A DNA stretch of 64,000 nt from GCA-002704185 sp902588515 (GTDB lineage: Bacteria; Pseudomonadota; Alphaproteobacteria; Pelagibacterales; Pelagibacteraceae): the NCBI GenBank assembly GCA_902588515.1, contig CACIPP010000002.1, positions 1-64,000 of the forward strand, written 5' to 3'. Of this stretch, positions 26,214 to 33,669 are shown piece after piece (position 1 is the first letter of the stretch; the number at the start of each line of letters is the position of its first letter). Under the pieces are notes generated by a model. The model was not told the origin of the DNA, made no database searches, and was given only the letters and a program-made list of their open reading frames with translations. Both the position numbers and the translations under genes were made by a program.

Positions 26214-27494
26214 ATGAGCATAAAAGAATTTTTCGGTTCTAGTGAAGAAAAAATTAGTCTAGAAACAATTATTAATATTAGATGGATAGCCATTTTTGGA
26301 CAGATTTTTGCGATATGTTTTGTTTATTATTATTTAAAGTTTAATTTTGAAGTTCTGTGGTGTGGGGCCTTAGTACTTGTCTCCATAGTCATTAACTCTT
26401 ATTTAGAATTTAAAAAAAGTAAATTTGGTGAATTAAATAATTTTAGTGCTACTTTCAATATTTTTTACGATTTAGTTCAACTGGCATTATTACTATTTCT
26501 TACAGGTGGTCTCACAAATCCTTTTTCTATTTTGATAATTGTTCCAACTACTATTGCAACAACTTTTTTATCTAGAAATAGTAGTTTCTTTATAGCGGGG
26601 GTATCAATAATTTTGTGTTCAGTGCTTGCTCTTTTTAATTTTCCATTACCTGGTCCAGATGGAGAAACACTTAAAACTCCTCAATATTATCTATTAGGTA
26701 TGTGGTTATCTACAACAATTGGAATTATCTTTTTAGGAAATTATGCATATCAACTTGCTAGATCTAATAGAAAAAGATCAAAAGCATTAGAGGGACTAGA
26801 AAAAACTTTATCTAATGAGCAAACTTTGAGTTCTGTGGGAAGTTTGGCGGCAGCAGCAGTTCATGAATTAGGAACCCCATTAGCAACAATATCATTGGTG
26901 TCAGGAGAATTAAAAAAACAACTTTCAGCAAAAAGCGAATTTAAAGAAGATATAGATTTATTAATTTCACAAGCTGATAGGTGTAGATTAATATTAAAAA
27001 ATATTGGTACTGATCCAAAAAAAGAGGATGATTTTTTACAAAGAGTTTCATTAAAAAATTTGTTAAACGAAATAGTATTTTCAAATGAAAGAAAACATGA
27101 CAAAAAAATTATTATTATAGATAAATTAGAACATGAACCATTAAAAATTAATAAACAAATAGAAATTACTTACGCTTTAAGAAGTTTAATTGATAATTCA
27201 ATAAAATTTTCGAAATCAGAGATAAAAATATTTATTGAAAAAAATAATAATGATTTATCAATCATAATTACAGATGATGGCCCAGGTTTTGACGACGAAA
27301 TTTTAAAAAAAATAGGTGAGCCATATATTAAATCTACTTCTGTAGACAAAACAAAACTAGGCCTTGGACTGGGATTATTCATATCAAAAAATTTATTAGA
27401 AAGAACAAAAGCTAAAATAGTTTTTGAAAATAAAAAAAGTGAATTAGGAGCAGTTGTAAAAATTATATGGCGTTACGAGGACCTAATTAATTAG
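26214..27494 (+). CDS. regB: Redox-sensing histidine kinase, RegB/PrrB/ActS type
   Basis: Membrane sensor kinase that controls redox-dependent genes through RegA. 426 residues: several membrane helices (about 25-180), then a kinase. The quinone-site motif GGLTNPF (98-104), the H-box AAAAVHELGTPLATISL (His217) and a Cys in ADRCRLILKNIG (Cys257, aligning by context with the redox-active Cys of Rhodobacter RegB) are present. The GHKL domain has a DNSIKFS N-box, DDGPGFDDEILKKIGEP and GLGLGLFISKNLLE. It starts 7 nt after gyrB. The likely partner regA is 4.3 kb downstream, beyond a minus-strand operon. Confidence 0.93.
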   Translation: MSIKEFFGSSEEKISLETIINIRWIAIFGQIFAICFVYYYLKFNFEVLWCGALVLVSIVINSYLEFKKSKFGELNNFSATFNIFYDLVQLALLLFLTGGLTNPFSILIIVPTTIATTFLSRNSSFFIAGVSIILCSVLALFNFPLPGPDGETLKTPQYYLLGMWLSTTIGIIFLGNYAYQLARSNRKRSKALEGLEKTLSNEQTLSSVGSLAAAAVHELGTPLATISLVSGELKKQLSAKSEFKEDIDLLISQADRCRLILKNIGTDPKKEDDFLQRVSLKNLLNEIVFSNERKHDKKIIIIDKLEHEPLKINKQIEITYALRSLIDNSIKFSKSEIKIFIEKNNNDLSIIITDDGPGFDDEILKKIGEPYIKSTSVDKTKLGLGLGLFISKNLLERTKAKIVFENKKSELGAVVKIIWRYEDLIN

Positions 27495-27498
27495 AATA

Positions 27499-28548
27499 CT
27501 ATGCGGGTTCTTGCTGAGTCATACAATGTATTGCCCCCAAGCCCCAAATTAAATTTGAACAGTCTATTGGTATAATTTTTCTGCTTTTAAAATAACGCTT
27601 AAAAATGTTTAAAACTAATTTATCATTTTTATCTTTAAACGTTGGCAACAAAACTATTTTATTTGCGATGTAAAAATTTAGATAAGAAGCAGGCACTCTT
27701 TTTCCAAAAACATATTTAGCTTTTGGCATTGGTATTTTGACTAACTTTAAATTAAGTTTCTTATTTTGATTGTATTTTTTTATTATTTTTATATTATTTT
27801 TTAAATTTTTATAATTTAAGTCCTTTTTATTAGATTCATGAGCTATAAAAATTATGTTAGATGAAACAAACCTTGCTATATCATCAACATGCCCATTTGT
27901 ATCATCACCAGCAATACCTTTATCAAGCCAAATAATTTTATCTACCCCCAAAAATTTGTTAAAGATGTATTCATAATCTTTTGACATAAAATCTTTATTT
28001 CTTATTTGTTTTCTACCTAAAAGGCACTGCTTCGTCGTTATTAATGCATTTTTACCATTCACATCAAAAGCTCCACCCTCTAAAACAATTTTTTTTCCAT
28101 TAAACCTTGGAGATATTAGATGAAAATTATTACTTCTTTTTATGCATTTAAAAATCTTATCATCATAGTTAAAATCATTATATTTCGCCCATGCATTAAA
28201 ACTCCAATTGCAAATTATTTTTTTTTTATTTTTTTTTATAAAAATAGGCGCTGTATCTCTAAGCCATACTCTATTAGTTTTACAGACATGAATTCTTAAA
28301 TTTTTTATATTCACTTTAGTTTTTTTTAAATTAGCGGTTAAAGTGATTATTTCTTTTCGATCTCTAACCAATAAATTAACTTGTTGAACTCTTGAGAGTT
28401 CACAAATTATCTTTAAAAAGACGCTCGGTATTTTTTCAAATAAACCTGGCCAATCAGATTTATTATGAGGCCAAGCTATCCATGTAGACTTTTGTTTTTC
28501 CCATTCAGCAGGCATTCTATATTGATTTTTATTTTGCGAATTACGCAT
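27499..28548 (-). CDS. aguA: Agmatine deiminase
   Basis: Hydrolyses agmatine to N-carbamoylputrescine and ammonia. 349 residues. Typical start RMPAEWEKQKSTWIAWPHN, then RVWLRDTAPIFI, VLEGGAFDVNG, DDTNGHVDDIARFV, and the catalytic Cys in GLGAIHCMTQQEPA at the extreme C-terminus. Overlaps aguB by 8 nt. Last gene of the polyamine operon. Convergent with regB (4 nt between stops). Confidence 0.96.
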   Translation of the reverse strand: MRNSQNKNQYRMPAEWEKQKSTWIAWPHNKSDWPGLFEKIPSVFLKIICELSRVQQVNLLVRDRKEIITLTANLKKTKVNIKNLRIHVCKTNRVWLRDTAPIFIKKNKKKIICNWSFNAWAKYNDFNYDDKIFKCIKRSNNFHLISPRFNGKKIVLEGGAFDVNGKNALITTKQCLLGRKQIRNKDFMSKDYEYIFNKFLGVDKIIWLDKGIAGDDTNGHVDDIARFVSSNIIFIAHESNKKDLNYKNLKNNIKIIKKYNQNKKLNLKLVKIPMPKAKYVFGKRVPASYLNFYIANKIVLLPTFKDKNDKLVLNIFKRYFKSRKIIPIDCSNLIWGLGAIHCMTQQEPA

Positions 28549-29416
28549 TTTTTGGATTTTTTAGAATGCCTTTATACTTATCAATTCTTCTATCTCTAAA
28601 AAAAGGCCAGTGTTGTCTTACTTTTTCAATCTTTTTTAAATCTATATTACAAATTAATACTTCCTCAGAATTTTTAGCCTTTGCTAAAATATTACCACTG
28701 GGATCAAAAATTACGGAATTTCCCCAAAATTCTAAAGTCTTTGAACCTATTTTTTCTAAACCAACACGATTAACTGCTGCAACATAAATGCCATTTGCAA
28801 TCGCATGAGATCTCTGAATTGATATCCATGACTCTAATTGAGATTTACCATAAGCCTTTTTTTCTTTTGGATGCCAACCAATTGCTGTTGGATAAAAAAT
28901 TATTTCTGCCCCAAGTATTGATGTTAATCTTGCGGCTTCAGGGAACCATTGATCCCAACAAATTAATGTTCCAATATTGATTTTTGAAGTTTTTACAGAT
29001 TTAAATCCTAAGTCTCCTGGAGTAAAATAGAATTTTTCATAATATTGTGGGTCATCTGGAATATGCATTTTTCTATATTTACTTATAATTTTCCCAGTTT
29101 TGTCAATTACTATACATGTATTATGATAAATTCCTGCTGCTTTTTTTTCAAACAAGGAGACAAGTAGTATTATTTTTAACTCTTTACATAAAGAACAAAG
29201 TATATCTGAAGTCGGACCAGGAATTTTTTCTGCCAGTTTAAAGTTTGAGTGTTTTTCAACTTGACAAAAATAATTTGTTAAAAATAATTCTGGTAGACAT
29301 ATTACTTTTGCACCCTTTTGGTGTGCTTTACGTATTTTATTTATTGCATTGTTCAGGTTTTTCACTCGAGAGGAAACCATTCTCATTTGTATTATTGCAA
29401 TTTTTATATTAGACAT
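28541..29416 (-). CDS. aguB: N-carbamoylputrescine amidase
   Basis: Nitrilase-superfamily hydrolase converting N-carbamoylputrescine to putrescine, CO2 and ammonia. About 291 residues from ATG 29416 (MSNIKIAIIQMRM); a longer in-frame start at 29485 would run deep into the preceding gene and adds non-family sequence. The Glu-Lys-Cys triad is visible: ICLPELFLTNYF, KYRKMHIPDD, LICWDQWFPE. GWHPKEK and the C-terminal WPFFRDRRIDKY are typical. Start overlaps the preceding stop by 8 nt. Confidence 0.95.
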   Translation of the reverse strand: MSNIKIAIIQMRMVSSRVKNLNNAINKIRKAHQKGAKVICLPELFLTNYFCQVEKHSNFKLAEKIPGPTSDILCSLCKELKIILLVSLFEKKAAGIYHNTCIVIDKTGKIISKYRKMHIPDDPQYYEKFYFTPGDLGFKSVKTSKINIGTLICWDQWFPEAARLTSILGAEIIFYPTAIGWHPKEKKAYGKSQLESWISIQRSHAIANGIYVAAVNRVGLEKIGSKTLEFWGNSVIFDPSGNILAKAKNSEEVLICNIDLKKIEKVRQHWPFFRDRRIDKYKGILKNPKNA

Positions 29417-30434
29417 CAAAGATATTTTGAAAATTCTTTTTTTTTCGGTTTTTCCAATTTCCAGTGTGATATGCATCGCTCGCAATTAGAGGTAAGACAG
29501 ATGTAGCTTCTGCAAATACCATTTGCTCTTCTTTGACATCTACTTTGCCCCAAGAACTTGCCTCTTTTAAAGTGGAAGAACTACACGCTCCGTCTCTTGA
29601 GTCAGCGACTGTTATTTGAATAGCATATTTATGCATTTCAACATTTTTTCCTAATAATTCGGCACAAATAACCGTATCCTGAATAAAATTTTTAGGTACT
29701 CCTCCACCGATCATAAATAGCCCTGAACTTTTTGATTTAAGCTTTATTTCAGTTAATTCTCTAAATTCTTTAATAGAGTCAATTGTTATATGGTTTTTGG
29801 GCCTTTCTTCTTGGTGCATTACTAATCCAAACCCAGCTGAGCTGTCTGTGAATGCCGGGCAGAATATTGGAACATTTTCCTCGTATGCTGTTTGAATTAA
29901 AGACCCCTTTTTTTTGGCATTATTTTTTAGATATTCTCCTAGATATTTTATAAATTTTCTAGATGTGTATGGACCTGGCTCTAGTTTGTTAGCAATTTCA
30001 CATACTTTTTTATCACAAGCTTGAAGCTCTTCTTCGTCTATATATGTATCATATATTCTATCTATATAATTATTCCTTAATAGGTTATCGTCCTGAAACT
30101 GTGAACCTTGGTAATGCTTAAATCCAAGAGCTTCAAAAAAATCCATATCTATTATTGATGCTCCAGTAGCGACAATTGCGTCGACCATATTATTTTTTAC
30201 TAATTCCGAATAAAGATTCATACACCCAGCAGCCGAAGTCGAACCCGCGATCGTTAAAAAAATAGTACAATCTTTATCTGATAGCATGTTATTATAAATT
30301 TTTGCTGCATTTGCTATCTCTCGAGATGTAAACGACATTTTGGACATCGCTTTTATTATAGGTCTAGAATCAAATGAAGTTATATCAATATGTTCTACTG
30401 GTGAATTTAGAAAACTGGATTTATTATTATCCAT
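29409..30434 (-). CDS. Deoxyhypusine-synthase-like aminobutyltransferase (possible homospermidine synthase)
   Basis: 341 residues, NAD-dependent deoxyhypusine synthase fold: FLTIAGSTSAAGCMNLY, DAIVATGASIIDMDF, FCPAFTDSSAGFG. In eukaryotic DHS an active-site Lys carries the aminobutyl group from spermidine; its equivalent is kept here in KEASSWGKVDV (Lys297, with Glu291 six residues before). The GGG-KHH substrate-site segment of DHS is replaced by GGGVPKNF (243-250), so the pocket differs. Bacteria have no eIF5A substrate; bacterial homologues have been proposed to make homospermidine or related amines. It sits between the decarboxylase (5 nt) and aguB (8-nt overlap), which supports a polyamine role. 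The exact acceptor is unknown. Confidence 0.85.
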   Translation of the reverse strand: MDNNKSSFLNSPVEHIDITSFDSRPIIKAMSKMSFTSREIANAAKIYNNMLSDKDCTIFLTIAGSTSAAGCMNLYSELVKNNMVDAIVATGASIIDMDFFEALGFKHYQGSQFQDDNLLRNNYIDRIYDTYIDEEELQACDKKVCEIANKLEPGPYTSRKFIKYLGEYLKNNAKKKGSLIQTAYEENVPIFCPAFTDSSAGFGLVMHQEERPKNHITIDSIKEFRELTEIKLKSKSSGLFMIGGGVPKNFIQDTVICAELLGKNVEMHKYAIQITVADSRDGACSSSTLKEASSWGKVDVKEEQMVFAEATSVLPLIASDAYHTGNWKNRKKKNFQNIFDV

Positions 30435-30439
30435 TAATG

Positions 30440-31624
30440 TTATGCGAATAATGTTTTAATATTATTATTCTCATCAGCATTATAAATTGACATTATTGGA
30501 TTATCCTCAACTTCGTGTATATCTGACGAATAGAAACCGTTAAATTTTGTTCTCATACTAATACCATACGCACCTAGTTGACCAATCTCGATGTAGTCAC
30601 CCTGTTTTATATTACTAGGTAAATTAAATGGACCTTTCATGTAATCTAAGCCATCGCATGTAGGGCCAAAAAAACTATAAGGTATGATACGCTTTGTAAA
30701 ATTTTTATCAGGTTGAATAGCTTTTGATGGAAAAATAAATTTAGGTTGCCCTGCATCAAATAAAGATCCATACGTTCCATCATTAATATATAGACTTTGT
30801 TTTTTTCTTAATTCAACCTTAACAATTGTTGAACCACTTTCCGCAACGAGGGCTCTTCCAGGCTCGCAAATAAGTTCCACTTTTTTATTTAAATTTAGTT
30901 TTCCAATTCCTTTATTTATTTCTTTTATGTAATGTTTTAAAGGTTGAGGGTATAAATCAGGATATGTAGTTGGGAATCCTCCGCCAACATTTATTATATC
31001 TGGTGTAATTCCTGTTCTTTTAATCAGCAAACCTATATCTTTTATCGCCTTTAAATATGAAATTGGATTCATACACTGTGACCCTACATGAAAGCTTACT
31101 GCAAGTTTTTTAGCGTAACTTTGAGCTAGCTTAATCAAATGTGTAGCTTCATTAACAGTTGCACCAAATTTTTTTGATAAATCAATTTCAGCATGCTCAT
31201 TAGATGTTTGCAATCTTAAGAAAAGATTTAAATCTTTAGCATTATTAGTTGACTGTAATATTTTATCCAGCTCATCTTTGCTATCGAAAGCAAAGTCCCT
31301 AACATTATATTTAAAATATGCTTCGCCAATGCTTTTTGAATTTTTAATTGTATGCATGAAGTAAATTCTAGCGTTTATTGATAATTTTTTTATGAGTTTG
31401 ATTTCTTCTAGAGAAGCAGCATCAAAATTATCTATACCGCAAGAAATAATAGTTTTTAGGACTTTTTCATTTGGGTTACATTTGACAGCGTAAAGTACTT
31501 TACCTGGAAAATTTGCGTTAAACCAATTCGTAGCTGATTTAATGCTATCTTTTCTATAACAATATACAGGATCTACTGGTCGTAGTTGCTTAACCAGCTC
31601 TTCAACGGATCTAAACTTAGCCAT
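30440..31624 (-). CDS. Type III PLP-dependent ornithine (or related diamino acid) decarboxylase
   Basis: Alanine-racemase-fold decarboxylase making putrescine (or cadaverine) in the cytoplasm. 394 residues. PLP Lys in VLYAVKCNPN, the HVGSQC and GGGFP segments, CEPGRALVAESG, and the catalytic Cys in FGPTCDGLDYM. Length and motifs fit the bacterial ODC/LDC group rather than the roughly 630-residue arginine decarboxylase, so agmatine for the downstream AguA/AguB must come from elsewhere. Substrate choice between ornithine and lysine cannot be fixed by eye. First gene of the polyamine operon. Confidence 0.9.
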   Translation of the reverse strand: MAKFRSVEELVKQLRPVDPVYCYRKDSIKSATNWFNANFPGKVLYAVKCNPNEKVLKTIISCGIDNFDAASLEEIKLIKKLSINARIYFMHTIKNSKSIGEAYFKYNVRDFAFDSKDELDKILQSTNNAKDLNLFLRLQTSNEHAEIDLSKKFGATVNEATHLIKLAQSYAKKLAVSFHVGSQCMNPISYLKAIKDIGLLIKRTGITPDIINVGGGFPTTYPDLYPQPLKHYIKEINKGIGKLNLNKKVELICEPGRALVAESGSTIVKVELRKKQSLYINDGTYGSLFDAGQPKFIFPSKAIQPDKNFTKRIIPYSFFGPTCDGLDYMKGPFNLPSNIKQGDYIEIGQLGAYGISMRTKFNGFYSSDIHEVEDNPIMSIYNADENNNIKTLFA

Positions 31625-31710
31625 CTCATATAACCTCTCAATAGTTACAAATAATTATTATAAAAATAATTAATAATTCCCCAATAAAGGATTTCTAAAT
31701 TATGTAAAGA

Positions 31711-31738
31711 ATAAAATATTGTGGAAAAAATATTTTAT
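31711..31738. repeat. 10-bp AT-only inverted repeat between the decarboxylase gene and regA
   Basis: ATAAAATATT (31711-31720), loop GTGGAAAA, AATATTTTAT (31729-31738): a perfect 10-bp palindrome in the 175-bp divergent spacer, the largest gene-free stretch of the window. The loop includes TGTGGAAAA, a one-mismatch DnaA box on the reverse strand. It is followed on the plus strand by GGAAGCTGTTTTTT. It might be an operator; a terminator is unlikely because the stem has no G/C. Confidence 0.5.
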
Positions 31739-31764
31739 GGAAGCTGTTTTTTGACTTTGTGTCA

Positions 31765-31790
31765 CTTGATTATGATCATTTCTTGATTAT
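31765..31790 (+). promoter_or_regulatory. Direct repeat CTTGATTAT x2 just upstream of regA
   Basis: Two identical copies of CTTGATTAT at 31765-31773 and 31782-31790, 17 bp apart start to start, ending 9 bp before the regA ATG. TTGACT at 31751 and TATGAT at 31771 resemble -35 and -10 boxes, but the 14-bp spacing is short. TTGATT (31766) plus a TATATA/TATAAA stretch (31790-31797) is an alternative that would give an almost leaderless mRNA. No Shine-Dalgarno sequence precedes regA. The repeat may be a regulator site; this is inference. Confidence 0.35.
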
Positions 31791-31799
31791 ATATAAATA

Positions 31800-32363
31800 A
31801 TGAAAATAAGCTCAAAAAAGCTAAATATAGCTGAATTTCAGGACAAATCTTTGCTGATTGTGGATGATGATGACCCGTTCAGAAATAGGCTAGGTAGGGC
31901 TATGGAAAACAAAGGGTTCAAACCTTTTCTTGCTAAAAGCGTTGAAGAAGCAATTATAATGGTTAAAAAGGCCCCACCAGCGTTTGCCGCTATAGACTTG
32001 CGCCTTTTAGATGGAAATGGATTAGATGTAGTTCAAGAAATCCATAAATTAAAACCTGACAGTAGAATCGTTATGTTAACAGGATATGGTAATTTACCCA
32101 CAGCCGTTGCCGCAGTTAAAGCTGGCGCAATTGATTATATTTCTAAGCCAGCTGATGCAGAAGATGTAGAGGCAGCATTGTTAGCTGAACCAAATAAGAA
32201 GGCCGCACCGCCTGAAAATCCTATGTCAGCAGATAGAGTAAAATGGGAGCATATTCAAAGAGTATTCGAATTATGTAATCGCAATGTTTCCGAAACTGCT
32301 AGAAGATTAAAAATGCATAGAAGAACCCTTCAAAGAATTTTATCTAAAAGATCACCTAAATAA
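31800..32363 (+). CDS. regA: Redox response regulator, RegA/PrrA/ActR type
   Basis: DNA-binding response regulator for global redox control. 187 residues: receiver domain with acidic pocket IVDDDDPFRNR, phospho-acceptor Asp66 in AAIDLRLLDGNGL and MLTGYGNLPTAVAAVKAGA; then a Pro-rich hinge (KKAAPPENP) and a Fis-type helix-turn-helix ending NVSETARRLKMHRRTLQRIL, the hallmark of RegA. Its kinase regB is 4.3 kb upstream; senC/prrC is not present. Its 3' end overlaps the convergent bioY by 12 nt. Confidence 0.95.
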   Translation: MKISSKKLNIAEFQDKSLLIVDDDDPFRNRLGRAMENKGFKPFLAKSVEEAIIMVKKAPPAFAAIDLRLLDGNGLDVVQEIHKLKPDSRIVMLTGYGNLPTAVAAVKAGAIDYISKPADAEDVEAALLAEPNKKAAPPENPMSADRVKWEHIQRVFELCNRNVSETARRLKMHRRTLQRILSKRSPK

Positions 32364-32903
32364 TCTAAAATTAAATTTCGATATTATTACTGAAAGTAAA
32401 ATTAATTTGAAAATTTCAGCATAGATAAATGGATATAACCCAAATTCCAAAACTGGTTTATCCCAACCTATAATATTACCTAACCATAAAAGTCCTAAAA
32501 TATAGATTGGCAAAACTGATAGTAATAATTTAAATAAGTTAGAAAAGAAATTTCTGTTGTAATTTTGTGTACCAGCTAAAAAGGAACTTATAATAAAACC
32601 AAGTATATATCCTCCTGTCGGCCCCACAATATAACTTATCCCTATACCCTTTTCAGGTGTACCAGTAAAAACTGGAAAACCTAATACGCCCTCAAAAATA
32701 TATAAAGCAACCGTTGCTAAAGCTAATTTAGGTCCTAAATAATATCCTAAAAATAAAACTATGAAAGTTTGCATAGTCATTGGTACTGGAATAAAAGGAA
32801 CTTTAATTTTTGCAGATAATGTAAGTAATAAAGTTCCTACAAACACGATAAGTATTAAATTCAACTTTCGCGTATAAATATTTTTTAATAAAATTTTATC
32901 CAT
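32352..32903 (-). CDS. bioY: BioY-family biotin transporter (ECF S-component)
   Basis: Membrane substrate-binding component for biotin uptake. 183 residues, about six membrane helices. Typical features: AKIKVPFIPVPMTMQTFIVLFLGYYLGP near the N-terminus (biotin-site region), FEGVLGFPVF and YIVGPTGGYILGF. BioY can work alone or with an ECF ATPase/permease pair (BioM/BioN). The ATPase immediately upstream (8-nt overlap) is of a different family. No biotin synthesis genes are in the window. Confidence 0.93.
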   Translation of the reverse strand: MDKILLKNIYTRKLNLILIVFVGTLLLTLSAKIKVPFIPVPMTMQTFIVLFLGYYLGPKLALATVALYIFEGVLGFPVFTGTPEKGIGISYIVGPTGGYILGFIISSFLAGTQNYNRNFFSNLFKLLLSVLPIYILGLLWLGNIIGWDKPVLEFGLYPFIYAEIFKLILLSVIISKFNFRLFR

Positions 32904-33630
32904 TTTTTGTTAAGTTTAAAAAAACTTCCTCTAAATCCGGATTATCTTTTATCAATTCTTTGGTATAATTTAAAGCAATTAGTTCACCTTGATTTATAAT
33001 AGCAATTCTATCGCAAATATCTTGAGCTTCTTTTAAATAATGAGTTGTATAAATAATCGTAACTCCTTGATCATTAAGTTTTTTGATTGAGTCTAATAGT
33101 TTTCTTCTAAGTTCTACATCTACACCAGCTGTTGGTTCATCTAAAATTAAAATTGGTGGTTTATGCACCATAGCTTTAGCTACTAGCAATCTTCTTTTCA
33201 TTCCTCCAGATAAACTTCTAGAATATGCATCAGCCTTGTCTTCTAAATTAACTAATTTTAAAATCTCGCTAGTTATTCTTTTGTCCTTCTCGACTCCGTA
33301 CAATCCAGCCTGTATTTCAAGTAATTCTTTAGGAGAAAAGTATGCGTCCACGTTTATCTCCTGAGGAACAATACCTAAAGATGCTCTGACATGTCGTGGA
33401 TTTGCATCTAAATCAAATCCCCAGACATTTACAAGACCTGACGTTTTAACTACAACTCCTGCTAAAATATTTATAAAGGTTGATTTACCAGCACCATTTG
33501 GACCAAGTAAACCAAAGATCTCTCCCTGTTTAATTGATAATGTTATATTTTTAAGCGCATCTACATTACCTGTTTTTGTGAGATATGTTTTACACACATT
33601 CTTAACTTCTAATGCAATTGAGTTATTCAT
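32896..33630 (-). CDS. ABC-2-type (export-like) ABC transporter ATPase
   Basis: 244 residues: Walker A GLLGPNGAGKSTFINILAGV, signature SLSGGMKRRLLVAKAM, Walker B ILILDEPTAGVD, and switch His in YTTHYLKEA. GIVPQEINVDAYFSPKELL places it in the DrrA/YadG-like group that pairs with ABC-2 permeases. No permease gene is next to it; instead it is coupled by an 8-nt overlap to bioY. It may serve a permease encoded elsewhere, or it may energise BioY. Divergent from polA. Confidence 0.9.
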   Translation of the reverse strand: MNNSIALEVKNVCKTYLTKTGNVDALKNITLSIKQGEIFGLLGPNGAGKSTFINILAGVVVKTSGLVNVWGFDLDANPRHVRASLGIVPQEINVDAYFSPKELLEIQAGLYGVEKDKRITSEILKLVNLEDKADAYSRSLSGGMKRRLLVAKAMVHKPPILILDEPTAGVDVELRRKLLDSIKKLNDQGVTIIYTTHYLKEAQDICDRIAIINQGELIALNYTKELIKDNPDLEEVFLNLTKNG

Positions 33631-33669
33631 AAATTAATGTTTATGATATGTTTAATTAATATTAAATCT

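Noticed and set aside
29417..29485. Longer start for aguB
   Set aside because: It would overlap the upstream gene by about 77 nt and add 23 residues not found in nitrilase-family amidases; ATG 29416 fits exactly.
31721..31730. DnaA box TGTGGAAAA as an origin signal
   Set aside because: A single near-match (another TTTTCCACA lies inside the HDAC-like gene at 62551) is expected by chance; a cluster would be needed.
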